From NCBI GenBank assembly GCA_017427265.1, contig JAFRTG010000011.1:123287-187286 (forward strand): a stretch of 64,000 bases of DNA. Direction: 5' to 3'. The notes under the pieces were generated by a model. That model did no database searches, was not told the origin of the DNA, and saw nothing but the letters and a program-made list of their open reading frames with translations. Positions 1 to 9,109 of the stretch are shown piece by piece (position 1 is the first letter of the stretch; every line of letters starts with the position of its first letter). This stretch comes from Oscillospiraceae bacterium (GTDB lineage: Bacteria; Bacillota; Clostridia; Oscillospirales; Ruminococcaceae). The translations under genes were made by a program, and so were the position numbers.

Positions 1-2
1 AT

Positions 3-2303
3 GTCCGCAAAGCGCTGTCTGTCCTCGGCCCCGGTGTTCTGGTGAACGGTTACGGCCCGACAGAGCAGACTGTCATTTCGACATATTACGAAGTGAATGC
101 ACTGGATGATGACATGCAGATCGTTCCGATCGGTGTGCCGGTTTCCAATTCCACGGTTTATATTACCGACCGCTGCGGAAATGTTCTGCCGCCTCATATG
201 ATCGGTGAGCTGTGTGTCGGCGGTATCGGTCTGGCTAAGGAATACCTGAACAATCCGGGCGTCACGGCTGAGAAATTCATTCAGCTGAAGGAACGGCCTG
301 ATGAGCGCGTTTACCGCACCGGCGATAACGCCATGATGCTCAGTGACGGCAATATCATCTATAAGGGCAGAATCGACACGCAGATCAAGCTGCGCGGTTA
401 CCGGATCGAGCTTGGCGAAATCGAGCGGAAGCTGATGGCCGTGACCGGTGTGCTGGAAGCAGCAGTGCTTTGTCTGACAGACAATACGGGCAGCCCGTAT
501 CTTGCAGCATATTACACAGCCGAAGAAGCTGCGAATATGACAGTGAACGACATCCGCTATGAGCTGCGGCAGTCGCTGCCGGATTACATGATTCCGTCCC
601 AGCTGATTCAGCTGCCGGATATGCCGATGACACTGAATAATAAGATTGACAGAAAGAAGCTGATGACATTACAGAATCCCGCGCAGCCTGAGCAGAAGCA
701 GGAAAGTCAGCGTGCACTTTCGCACACAACTGCTGTGATTCTCAAGGAGATGCAGGAGGTTCTGGGACGTCCCGATCTGAATGCAGATGATGACTTCCTT
801 GTAAACGGCGGTCACTCTATGAAGGCAATTCTGCTGGTACAGCGGCTCAAGAATGCGGGCATCGAGGTCATGGTAAATGATGTGATGCATCACCCGTCGG
901 CTGCGGCGCTGAGCAGTCTGTGCGGCGATTCGGAAGAGTTCGTCACAGAGGAAGCGGATACCGGAACTGCAGTCATGACGGATGCGCAGAAGACAGCGTT
1001 TGTCAAGCGTGTTTCGCATGAGCTGGAGTGGCTGAATGAGATTGTGACGGGCGGAGAGCTCGTTTGCGAATTCCCGATGGCGGATATTCAGAAGGCACAC
1101 CGGAGATCCGGTGCTGTGCAGAGCGGCTTTACGGTTGTTCTGCAGGATGACAGACACGCAACGCATGTCCGGAAACGGCTTGCAGCGCTGATCGTCCGGA
1201 ACCAGATTCTCCACTGCACAATGAAGCTGCCGGATGAAACATGGCTTGAATGGGATACCGCAGAGCAGCAGGCTGTTCTGGAACAGAGCATACCGTATGT
1301 TGATCTTTCCGGTTTTGAGGCAGAATCGCGTACAGCGATGATGCAGCAGCTGTTCACACAGATGATGTACCAGCCGTATCAGCCGGAATCGCTCCCGTGG
1401 CGTGCTGCTTGTGTGCAGTGCACCGCGTCCTCGGTTCAGGTAATCTGGACATTCCACCACAGTGCATTTGACGGCATGAGCGCAGAGATCCTGAAACGCG
1501 CCCTGCAGTCCGGTGCAGCAGATGATACAGCGGCGTGCTATTCGGATTATGTGAAGCAGATCGAAAAGGGACCGGAAGGAACAACACCTGCCGAATTTGC
1601 CGGAGCGCTTCAGATTCCGGCTTTTGCGGAACAAAACAGTGCGCTGCTGGAAGCGATGCGCAGGGAATCGGGTGATCTTTCAGAGCTTGTCATTACGGTT
1701 CCGATGCAGGAATCCGATGCGGATGCATGGGATACAGCCTATACAACAACGGAAAAAATTCTTGCGGCTTATTACGGCCTTCCGTCTGTCCCGATGGTGA
1801 TTGTGCACTACGGAAGACAGTATCAGGAGCAGAGCTATTTTGACTGTATCGGTGAGTTCCTCGATCTCGTGCCGCTGACGGCAGATGACAAGGGACATGA
1901 TACGGAGCAGCTGCTGGAATCGAAACTGCAATATCTGCGGGCACATAATATTTCCGTTTCGCATTTGCTGTTCGGAAAACAGGATACTGAGTATGCTGCA
2001 GCGGCAGAACCGCTCCGGGCATTTGTGCACGAAAACGGAAAGTTTGACATGATGATGTTCAATTTCCAGGGTAGAATCTCCGAAGAGGAACTGCAGATGT
2101 TTGCATCCAACGACGAACCTGCCGACGCACCGGAACAGTCTGTATTCGCACTGACTGCAACGGCTTGTTATCATGAATCCGATCTGCGTATTTCGCTGCA
2201 TGCTGTCAGCGGCTTTGATGAAGAAAAGCTGCAGGCAGCGGTGAAGGCGGTATGCGGTGAAGTCAGCTGTCAGGCGGACGGAAAAAATCTTCAGACAGTA
2301 TAA
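3..2303 (+). CDS. Non-ribosomal peptide synthetase, C-terminal part (A-PCP-C), 5' end outside window
   Basis: The frame is open from the first bases, so the gene begins to the left of the window; the GTG at 42 is an internal Val codon of adenylation motif A5 (NGYGPTE), not a start. Domains in the visible 766 residues: end of an adenylation domain (GELCVGG, YRTGD, KLRGYRIELGEIE, and A10 as NNKIDRK), a peptidyl carrier domain with GGHS (Ser about 272 of the fragment), and a C-terminal condensation-fold domain of about 430 residues with the HHxxxDG motif (HHSAFDG, His 485-486). There is no thioesterase or reductase domain at the end. Substrate specificity cannot be read because the binding-pocket core lies upstream. 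A terminal condensation domain needs an amine acceptor, which may come from the neighbouring beta-aminoacyl-ACP genes (inference). An epimerase-like reading of the last domain cannot be excluded. Confidence 0.93.
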   Translation, partial: VRKALSVLGPGVLVNGYGPTEQTVISTYYEVNALDDDMQIVPIGVPVSNSTVYITDRCGNVLPPHMIGELCVGGIGLAKEYLNNPGVTAEKFIQLKERPDERVYRTGDNAMMLSDGNIIYKGRIDTQIKLRGYRIELGEIERKLMAVTGVLEAAVLCLTDNTGSPYLAAYYTAEEAANMTVNDIRYELRQSLPDYMIPSQLIQLPDMPMTLNNKIDRKKLMTLQNPAQPEQKQESQRALSHTTAVILKEMQEVLGRPDLNADDDFLVNGGHSMKAILLVQRLKNAGIEVMVNDVMHHPSAAALSSLCGDSEEFVTEEADTGTAVMTDAQKTAFVKRVSHELEWLNEIVTGGELVCEFPMADIQKAHRRSGAVQSGFTVVLQDDRHATHVRKRLAALIVRNQILHCTMKLPDETWLEWDTAEQQAVLEQSIPYVDLSGFEAESRTAMMQQLFTQMMYQPYQPESLPWRAACVQCTASSVQVIWTFHHSAFDGMSAEILKRALQSGAADDTAACYSDYVKQIEKGPEGTTPAEFAGALQIPAFAEQNSALLEAMRRESGDLSELVITVPMQESDADAWDTAYTTTEKILAAYYGLPSVPMVIVHYGRQYQEQSYFDCIGEFLDLVPLTADDKGHDTEQLLESKLQYLRAHNISVSHLLFGKQDTEYAAAAEPLRAFVHENGKFDMMMFNFQGRISEEELQMFASNDEPADAPEQSVFALTATACYHESDLRISLHAVSGFDEEKLQAAVKAVCGEVSCQADGKNLQTV

Positions 2304-2407
2304 CACGGTCAGTCATCTGCACCGGTACAGGACAGCAGCCCTGTACCGGCAGCGGATGCTGCGATGGAACTGCGACAAAACAAATGACTGAGAAAGGAAC
2401 GAATTAT

Positions 2408-5400
2408 ATGATTGAAAAAAAGCCGATACCGAATGTACCGTATGTATATCAGAATTATCGGATTGTGTCGGATGTTCTGGAAACCGTCATTGCAAAACAG
2501 CCTCAGAAAGGCTGCGCTTATTACAGAGCTGACGGAACAGAGACATTTTATACGTACCCGGAAATCCGGTCGCGTGCACTGAAAATCCTTGATGCAATGC
2601 ATCAGGCCGGCATCCGGCAGGGTGACTGCGTCATGATGGAGACAGAGGAGCCGGAATTCTGCCATGCGGTTTTCTGGGCATGTATGTACGGCGGAATCAT
2701 GGTTGCAATGGTTCAGCAGCCGCAGTCATGGGATGCGGATTCAACTGCTGTTGAGATTTTCATGAAGCAGATGAAAAAGCTCGATATGCCGGTGCTGATT
2801 ACCCAGCAGACACATGCAAGCTATTATCAGGAGATCAAGACCGCATATCCGGATATGAAGCTGCTCGTCTTTGAGGAGCTGCAGTCCGACAAGGAAGCGG
2901 AGCCTGCTCCGCAGGAGCCGGATGATTCGGCTTACATTCAGTTCTCATCCGGAACGACCGGTATTCCGGAAGGTGCTGTGCTGACAGAGCGCAATCTGCT
3001 CAGCTGCTGCGAAGCCGTTGCGGAACGGTTCCATTTCCCGGAGGATGAGACAGCTGTCTCATGGCTGCCGCATACGCATAATCTGGGTCTGTTCGTCCCG
3101 TTGTTTGTCGGCATGATCCTGCATAACAGCTGCTGGTTTACAACGCCCGCAGTCTTTCTGCACGACCCGGCTGTGGTTTTGAGAAAAATCTCAGCAATTC
3201 AGACCGGTACATGGTTCTGCTCGAACAATTTCATGCTTGAATGGCTGATTCAGCGCGTGCCGGATGATGTGATTCCGGAGCTCGATCTGTCCCGCCTGCA
3301 CGGTGCATTCCTCGGCGCAGAGGTGATTTCGTCCAAGACGACCAACCGTCTGATTGCAAAATACGAAGCCTGCGGAATCAACAGTGAAATCATCCGTCCC
3401 GGATACGGTCTGACCGAAGCAACGGTGGTTGTCTGTGTCACCGGAAACGGCGGCGGTATGATAGAAGATATTGTGTCCCGTGATATTCTGATGCGGGAGC
3501 AGAAGGCTGTCCCGACTGCTGCGGACGCACACGATGCGGTGAGCTTTACAAGCAACGGCCCGGCGCTCACCGGCATTCGCGTCCGGATTACGGATGATGA
3601 ACGGAATGAACTGCCGGAGCGTATGGTCGGTGAGCTTGAAGTGCAGGGCGATACCGTGTTCAAGTACTATTATAATGAGCCGGAGAGCACTGCCAAAAAG
3701 CTGCGCGATGGCTGGCTCTGTACCGGCGATCTGGCTTATCTGGTTGACGGACACATCTATATTGTCGGCAGAAAGAAGGATGTCGTCATCATCCGCGGCG
3801 TCAATTATATTGCGACCGATATTGAGGACTGCATCAGTGCTGCAACCGGTATCCCGAAGATGACGCTTGCCGTAACCGGAATTATGCGGAACAATCAGGA
3901 GGAGCTGGCTGTATTCCTTGTGAATAAGGATGCACCGGAACAGTTTGCTGAGATTGCCCGCAGAATCAGACAGACTGTGCTTGCGCACTATCATCTGGAA
4001 ATAGATGTGATTCTGCCGGTTGAAGCGCTGCCGAAAACCGGTTCCGGAAAGGTCAAGCGCTATCAGCTGAAGATGCAGTATGAAAGCGGTTTGTATGCTG
4101 ATGCTGAAAAGGAGATTCAGGCACTGCTCATGCAGAGCCAGCAGACAGCGGCTGCAAAGGCAGAATCGGAAGCCAAAACAGGGATTGAAGAAACGGTTGT
4201 TGGCTGCTGGAGCAAAATCCTGAACCGTCCGGCCTCTGAGATCAACCGCGAGGCGACGTTCTACGAGTCCGGCGGAAATTCGATTCAGGCCTACCGGCTG
4301 ATCCTTGAGCTGTCCCGCGTATTCGGCATGAATCTGGGACAGGAGGTCTTTGCAAAATACAATACTGTCTCGAAGATGACGGACTATCTGAATACCCACC
4401 ATGAGCAGAAGGACACTGTCCGTCAGGATGCGCATGTGCAGGAAGAACAGGTCGTGATTTCGGGTATCGGTGTCAGACTGCCCGGCGCGGAGACACAGGA
4501 GCAGTTCTGGGAGAATCTTGTGAACGGCAGAGATTGTGTCGCACCGCCCTCCGAAGAGCGGAAACGGCTCGCAGGTGCGCCGGACTGGAACGATCCGATC
4601 GGTATGCTTTCGGATATTGACTGCTTTGACCATGATTTCTTTGAAATCTCCTATGAAGAAGCGAAATTCATGGATCCGCAGCAGCGCATGGTGATGGAAG
4701 CCGCATACGAGGCGCTGGAGGATGCGGGTATTCTTCAGGATGAAAAAGAGCATGAGAATGTCGGCGTATATGCCTGTACATGCTATAATACCTATTTGCT
4801 GCTCGTGCAGGATTATGTAAGAAAGCACGGTTGTTCCGAGCTTCCGGCGCGGACGCTCGTCAACAATATGAACAACATGATTGCTGCCCGGATTTCGCAT
4901 CAGTACGGCTTTACCGGTCCGGTTATGGCTGTCGATACGGCTTGCTCTGCATTTATGGCAGGCGTACATCTTGCACGCAATGCAATCCTGCAGGGCGAGA
5001 TCGAGGGTGCAGTGATTGTCGCCTCGAATATGTTTGCAACCAGATTCATGCACGATCTTGCCAAGCAGGCAGGCATCGTCGCGCCGTCCGGTGTGTCAAA
5101 GGTCTTTGACGAGAACGCAGACGGTTCGATTATGGGCGAAGGCATTGTCGTGTTCTATATCCAGAAAAAGAGCGATGCGATCCGGAATCACAGCCAGATC
5201 TACGGTATTGTGCACGGTACGGCCATCAACAATGACGGCTATGCGCTCAGCGTGACCTCGCCGAATCCGCGCGGAGAGTACGATGTGCTCCGAAAGGCCT
5301 ATGAGAATGCGGATGTATCTGTTGACGATATCAGCTATATCGAAGCCCACGGAACAGGTACGGTCATCGGTGATCCGATTGAGATCAACGCACTTTCCAG

Positions 5401-6439
5401 ACAGTTCTCTGCCAGAACGAATCAGGAGAAAATTCCTGTCGGTTCCGTCAAGACCAATATCGGTCATCTGCTTCCGGCTGCACCGGCTGCCGGTATTCTG
5501 AAAGCGCTGCTGTGCATCAATCACCGCAAGCTGGTGCCGAGTCTCCATATGGAGCATATCAATCCGCTGCTGAATATTGAGGATACACCGTTCCGTCTGC
5601 TCTCCGAAGGAGAGGACTGGGTCGTGCCGGAAGGCCGGAAGCGTGTTGCGGGCGTGACTTCGCTTGGCCTCGGCGGAACCAATGCACACCTGATCGTCGG
5701 CGAATATGTGCCGGAGCAGGTGACGGAGGTCAGGGCACCGCATTTCCGGCAGGTTCTGACTGTTTCTGCGAAATCTCCCGAAGCACTCGAAAAGCTGATT
5801 GCGGATACGATGAATGTGCTGAATGCACCTGAGACGGATGCTTCCGTACTTTGCATGACGCGCAACCGGTTCCGCCGCCATTATGCTTACCGTGCAGCAT
5901 GCATGCTCGATGAAAACGGAAAGCAGACCGGCGAGATCCGCCGCGGTACCATGCACCGGCAGACGGCTTCCGATGTACTGATTCAGCTCGGAGACACCGG
6001 CTGTGCCAGAGATGCTGAAGCATTCCGGCAGCTCAGCAGCAAGCTGATGCTCTGCAAAAAGCTGATTGGCCGGTTTGCGGGTGTCACCGGCAGCGGCAGC
6101 TGTCACTGGATTGCAGAATATGTCAACGGTTTGCTGTCAGAAGCTGAGGCATGCCGCCGCTATACAGAAGGCGTGCTCCCGGCCGAAGAAGCGGCGCAAA
6201 AGAGCAAAGCGGATCTGATTCTCCGGATCGGAACCGCTCCGGATACCGAAAACAAGTCCGCAATCGTTCTGGACGGCAAATTTGTGGCGGAGCATGATGA
6301 CGATGTGTACGAGAATCTGATGCAGCTGTATCTGAACGGTGCGGTCATTCAATGGGATGTGCTGTATCCGGCAGAGGGTCAGTCTGTCATGCATCTGCCG
6401 CCTTATCCGTTCGCCAAAAATCATATCTGGGTCGATTGA
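2408..6439 (+). CDS. Fatty-acyl-AMP ligase / ACP / ketosynthase hybrid protein, no acyltransferase
   Basis: 1343 aa. ATG 2408 is preferred over the in-frame ATG 2384 because AAAGGAAC (2394-2400) sits about 8 bases before it. Order: FAAL-type adenylation domain (about 20-590; SSGTTG at 180, GYGLTE at 332, CTGDLA, GRKKDVVIIRG, PKTGSGK), carrier domain with GGNS (Ser 625), ketosynthase (about 680-1105; DTACSA with Cys 846, EAHGTG with His 981, NIGHLLP with His 1020). After the ketosynthase come about 200 residues resembling KS-AT linker, ending in the post-AT linker motif LPPYPFAKNHIW, but no acyltransferase body or GHSxG is visible. Likely role: activate a fatty acid, load it on the carrier and extend it once with malonate supplied in trans. 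FAAL-ACP-KS plus an aminotransferase is the front-end logic of iturin/mycosubtilin synthetases; here the activities are split over several genes. Confidence 0.93.
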   Translation: MIEKKPIPNVPYVYQNYRIVSDVLETVIAKQPQKGCAYYRADGTETFYTYPEIRSRALKILDAMHQAGIRQGDCVMMETEEPEFCHAVFWACMYGGIMVAMVQQPQSWDADSTAVEIFMKQMKKLDMPVLITQQTHASYYQEIKTAYPDMKLLVFEELQSDKEAEPAPQEPDDSAYIQFSSGTTGIPEGAVLTERNLLSCCEAVAERFHFPEDETAVSWLPHTHNLGLFVPLFVGMILHNSCWFTTPAVFLHDPAVVLRKISAIQTGTWFCSNNFMLEWLIQRVPDDVIPELDLSRLHGAFLGAEVISSKTTNRLIAKYEACGINSEIIRPGYGLTEATVVVCVTGNGGGMIEDIVSRDILMREQKAVPTAADAHDAVSFTSNGPALTGIRVRITDDERNELPERMVGELEVQGDTVFKYYYNEPESTAKKLRDGWLCTGDLAYLVDGHIYIVGRKKDVVIIRGVNYIATDIEDCISAATGIPKMTLAVTGIMRNNQEELAVFLVNKDAPEQFAEIARRIRQTVLAHYHLEIDVILPVEALPKTGSGKVKRYQLKMQYESGLYADAEKEIQALLMQSQQTAAAKAESEAKTGIEETVVGCWSKILNRPASEINREATFYESGGNSIQAYRLILELSRVFGMNLGQEVFAKYNTVSKMTDYLNTHHEQKDTVRQDAHVQEEQVVISGIGVRLPGAETQEQFWENLVNGRDCVAPPSEERKRLAGAPDWNDPIGMLSDIDCFDHDFFEISYEEAKFMDPQQRMVMEAAYEALEDAGILQDEKEHENVGVYACTCYNTYLLLVQDYVRKHGCSELPARTLVNNMNNMIAARISHQYGFTGPVMAVDTACSAFMAGVHLARNAILQGEIEGAVIVASNMFATRFMHDLAKQAGIVAPSGVSKVFDENADGSIMGEGIVVFYIQKKSDAIRNHSQIYGIVHGTAINNDGYALSVTSPNPRGEYDVLRKAYENADVSVDDISYIEAHGTGTVIGDPIEINALSRQFSARTNQEKIPVGSVKTNIGHLLPAAPAAGILKALLCINHRKLVPSLHMEHINPLLNIEDTPFRLLSEGEDWVVPEGRKRVAGVTSLGLGGTNAHLIVGEYVPEQVTEVRAPHFRQVLTVSAKSPEALEKLIADTMNVLNAPETDASVLCMTRNRFRRHYAYRAACMLDENGKQTGEIRRGTMHRQTASDVLIQLGDTGCARDAEAFRQLSSKLMLCKKLIGRFAGVTGSGSCHWIAEYVNGLLSEAEACRRYTEGVLPAEEAAQKSKADLILRIGTAPDTENKSAIVLDGKFVAEHDDDVYENLMQLYLNGAVIQWDVLYPAEGQSVMHLPPYPFAKNHIWVD

Positions 6440-6495
6440 CTGCACGCAATCAATGCGTGAGCAATAAAATTCAAAACAGAAAGGAAATTTTAACG

Positions 6496-6744
6496 ATGTC
6501 TAAGCAGGAAATTATTGATTACATGAGCAAACTGATCGCAGAGGCTTCCGATGAACCGGTGGATGGCCTTGATGAGAACACGAGCTTTTTCAAGATCGGT
6601 GTCTCGTCTGTCTCCGCACTCAAAATCATGAACAAGCTCAGAAAGCAGCTTCAGGTTGATATCAACCCGGTTGCAATGTTTGAGTACAAGACGCTCGGTG
6701 AGATGGCAGACTATCTGCAGGAGTGCCTGGAAGAAGCAGTATAA
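6496..6744 (+). CDS. Free-standing acyl carrier protein
   Basis: 82 aa. The start at ATG 6496 follows AAAGGAAA (6480-6486), and the frame upstream of it is not coding. It is a single four-helix carrier domain: the core reads FFKIGVSSVSALKIM, with Ser 38 as the expected 4'-phosphopantetheine site. The usual Asp before this Ser (DSL) is replaced by Ser, as in many PKS/NRPS carriers. It lies 56 bases after the FAAL/KS gene and 120 bases before the aminotransferase, so it probably holds the beta-ketoacyl chain extended by the ketosynthase and then the beta-aminoacyl product. The Sfp-type transferase at 16409 is the likely activating enzyme. Confidence 0.92.
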   Translation: MSKQEIIDYMSKLIAEASDEPVDGLDENTSFFKIGVSSVSALKIMNKLRKQLQVDINPVAMFEYKTLGEMADYLQECLEEAV

Positions 6745-6864
6745 TTCCGCAGGACGTTTTCCGGGAACGGCATACACCGCTGCTCCCGGAAACAGTTCCG
6801 GAAAAAGCGTTATTCAGTATGGAACAATCTGAAATTATCAAAAAATAACAGGAGAGTGATACAG

Positions 6865-8184
6865 ATGTCTTCAAAAATGCAGGAATACCATGAAAAAGTC
6901 AAGCAGTTCCTTCCCGGCGGTGTCCACTATAATTTTAACCTTCCGTGGGAAGAATCCCCGCTGCACTTTGTAAAGACAGAGAACAGCCGTGTCTTTGACA
7001 TGGACGGAAACGAATATCTGGATTTGTACGCACGTTTCGGCGCAATGATCCTCGGACACGCAAATAAGGATTATCAGGATGCATTGAAAGAAGCAATCGA
7101 CCGTGTGCTGTGCGTCAGCCACTGCGATTTTGACTACGAAGTGCTGGAGCTGATCCATCGGCTGGTTCCGTCGGCAGAGATGATCCGTTTCGGTCTGGCC
7201 GGTACGGAAATCGTTCAGAACGCACTGCGCGTTGCCAGAGCTTACACCGGAAAGAACAGATTTGTCCGCTTTGAAAAGCACTATCACGGCAACAACGACA
7301 ATATCATGGGCGGAAAGGTTAAAGACAAGGAGTATCCTGTGCCGTCTGATTTTGCCGGTGATACCTACGGCACATCCGGCAGAGCTGCTGACTGTATGGA
7401 AAGCCAGTCCTTCCTGCTGCCGTGGAACGATGAGGAAGCACTGGAAAAGCTGCTCAAGGAGCACGGTGACGAAATCGCTGCGGTGATTACCGAGGCCATG
7501 TGCGTCAACGGCGGCAGCGTGGAGCCGAAGCCGGGCTATCTCCAGAAAATGCGCAGCCTGTGCGATCAGTATCACGTTGTGTTGATTTTTGACGAAATCA
7601 TCACCGGTTTCCGTGTCGGACTGGGCGGTGCACAGGGCTATTACGGCGTGACACCGGATCTGACGACATTCGGCAAGGCAATCGCAGGCGGCGGCGTGCC
7701 GGTTTCCGTGCTTGCCGGCAAAAAAGAGATCATGTCTCTGCTGGAAGCCAAAAAGGTCATCCATGCCGGTACCTTCAACGGCTATCCGCTGGGTCTGGCC
7801 GCTGTCAAGGCGACACTTGAGATTCTTTCCAAGGATAACGGTGCGATTTATCCGAAGATGCAGGAGAAAATCACTGCAATTCAGAATATTCTGGTACAGA
7901 ATGCAGCCAAGGCCGGTGTTCCGCTGATCGTGCAGGGTCTGCCGGGATGTGCAGCATACCATTGCTGCGAGAAGCCGCTGGAAAGCCCCTCGGAATATAA
8001 CTTTGATATTATCACAAAGGATATTATTCTCAACACCTGTATGCAGAAGCACGGAATCCTGATTTCCTCGATGTCGCGTCTGTACTCGAACATTACGCTC
8101 AGCGACGACGATGTTGCGTGGTTTGAGAAGAACTCGATGGGCGCGCTGCGTGATGCAGCTGAGATTTTTGAAGATATCTGCTGA
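6865..8184 (+). CDS. PLP aminotransferase of the glutamate-1-semialdehyde aminomutase type (PKS-associated)
   Basis: 439 aa. ATG 6865 is chosen over GTG 6856 because AGGAG ends at 6854, which is too close to 6856. It is a full-length class III aminotransferase: FDEIITGFRVG holds the cofactor-binding Asp and TTFGKAIAGGG the Schiff-base Lys (Lys 271). The GSA-aminotransferase-like subfamily occurs as AMT domains in iturin, mycosubtilin and microcystin synthetases, where it converts a beta-ketoacyl-carrier to a beta-aminoacyl-carrier. Its place directly after the FAAL-ACP-KS and ACP genes favours that role over haem synthesis, and no other hem gene is nearby. The donor amino acid is not predictable from sequence. 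Confidence 0.92.
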   Translation: MSSKMQEYHEKVKQFLPGGVHYNFNLPWEESPLHFVKTENSRVFDMDGNEYLDLYARFGAMILGHANKDYQDALKEAIDRVLCVSHCDFDYEVLELIHRLVPSAEMIRFGLAGTEIVQNALRVARAYTGKNRFVRFEKHYHGNNDNIMGGKVKDKEYPVPSDFAGDTYGTSGRAADCMESQSFLLPWNDEEALEKLLKEHGDEIAAVITEAMCVNGGSVEPKPGYLQKMRSLCDQYHVVLIFDEIITGFRVGLGGAQGYYGVTPDLTTFGKAIAGGGVPVSVLAGKKEIMSLLEAKKVIHAGTFNGYPLGLAAVKATLEILSKDNGAIYPKMQEKITAIQNILVQNAAKAGVPLIVQGLPGCAAYHCCEKPLESPSEYNFDIITKDIILNTCMQKHGILISSMSRLYSNITLSDDDVAWFEKNSMGALRDAAEIFEDIC

Positions 8185-8199
8185 GAGAGGGGAATGAAA

Positions 8200-9057
8200 A
8201 TGGCTGAAACAGCAAAGCCCAGAAAGTATCTGTTGATTTTTCTGTGCATATGTTTTGGAGTTTGCTGGGGAATCTGTTTGCTTTACGGACTGATGAGCGA
8301 TACGATGACAAAAACCTTCGGTGAACTGACGCTGAGCAATCCGCTGGTGCATATTATCATGAATATTCCGGCTTTTGCAGCGCTTCTGATGTATTTTCTG
8401 TATGACGGCAAAAAGGGCCTTCTGGATTTCCTGAAAACGCTCGTTCCGCGGAAAAAGGACCTGAAGTGGATTCCGATTGTAATCGTCGGCATGGTCTTAT
8501 ATCTGATTTGCGTGCGGCTGGTCTGCATCGCAGTCGGAATCGAAGTGCCGGAGCTGGAATATTCACTGCCGCAGATGCTGAAGATTTTCCTCGTGAATTT
8601 CATCGGCGAGACCGGCATGATCGGGCAGGTGTTCGGCTGGTTCGGATTTTTGCTGCCCTATATGTATGCCAAAACAAAGAAAGGCGTTGCGGCCGGTATC
8701 TGGACAGGCTTTATTTTCTCGATGTTCCTGATGCCCGGTTATGTTTTCTCCTCCTTTGAGGCAGCAACATCCTTCCCGTTCTATATGATACAGAACATTA
8801 TGTTCACCCTTTGCGCAACATTCATTCTGAATGAGGTGAAGGGAAATCTGCTGTTTATGCTGCTGGCATTCTGGATTGCAGCGACCGGAAGCAAAGTGAA
8901 CCTCTATTACTTCGTTCCGTCGGTGCAGATTATTCAGATTGCGCTGTTTGCTGTCCTGTTTGTGATTCTGTATTTTATTTTCAAGAAAAAGAACGCAGGC
9001 AAGCAGCCGGAGGAAGTGCTGCAGATGTTCCCGAAATTCCTGTACCAGAACGGCTGA
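8200..9057 (+). CDS. CPBP-like integral membrane protein lacking protease residues
   Basis: About 285 aa with roughly eight hydrophobic segments. ATG 8200 is better spaced from AGAGAGGGG (8184-8192) than ATG 8194. The segment GQVFGWFGFLLPYM followed by GIWTGFIFSMFLMPGYVF aligns by pattern to CPBP (Abi/Rce1-like) motifs EExxWRGxLLP and SxxxWxxxHxP, but the paired Glu, the Arg and the His are all missing, so it is unlikely to be an active protease. In the family, CPBP proteins act in peptide maturation, export or self-immunity; as part of this cluster it may be an immunity or transport accessory (inference). It follows the aminotransferase by 15 bases. Confidence 0.75.
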   Translation: MAETAKPRKYLLIFLCICFGVCWGICLLYGLMSDTMTKTFGELTLSNPLVHIIMNIPAFAALLMYFLYDGKKGLLDFLKTLVPRKKDLKWIPIVIVGMVLYLICVRLVCIAVGIEVPELEYSLPQMLKIFLVNFIGETGMIGQVFGWFGFLLPYMYAKTKKGVAAGIWTGFIFSMFLMPGYVFSSFEAATSFPFYMIQNIMFTLCATFILNEVKGNLLFMLLAFWIAATGSKVNLYYFVPSVQIIQIALFAVLFVILYFIFKKKNAGKQPEEVLQMFPKFLYQNG

Positions 9058-9109
9058 ACAGACACGAATCCGAAAAGAAATATGTTTGCAGAATGCAGGA
9101 GCTGATAAA

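Noticed and set aside
669-1634. 321-codon minus-strand frame inside the NRPS gene
   Set aside because: It is the antisense shadow of a strongly coding gene; composition (many His, Cys, Arg) and lack of a ribosome site are typical of shadows.
3191-5053. 620-codon minus-strand frame inside the FAAL/KS gene
   Set aside because: Antisense shadow; the + strand frame has all catalytic motifs.
6865-8184. Annotation as hemL (glutamate-1-semialdehyde aminomutase)
   Set aside because: Fold and PLP site fit, but there are no haem genes around and the FAAL-ACP-KS context fits the AMT role better.
6871-8352. 493-codon minus-strand frame opposite the aminotransferase gene
   Set aside because: Antisense shadow with no recognisable domain.
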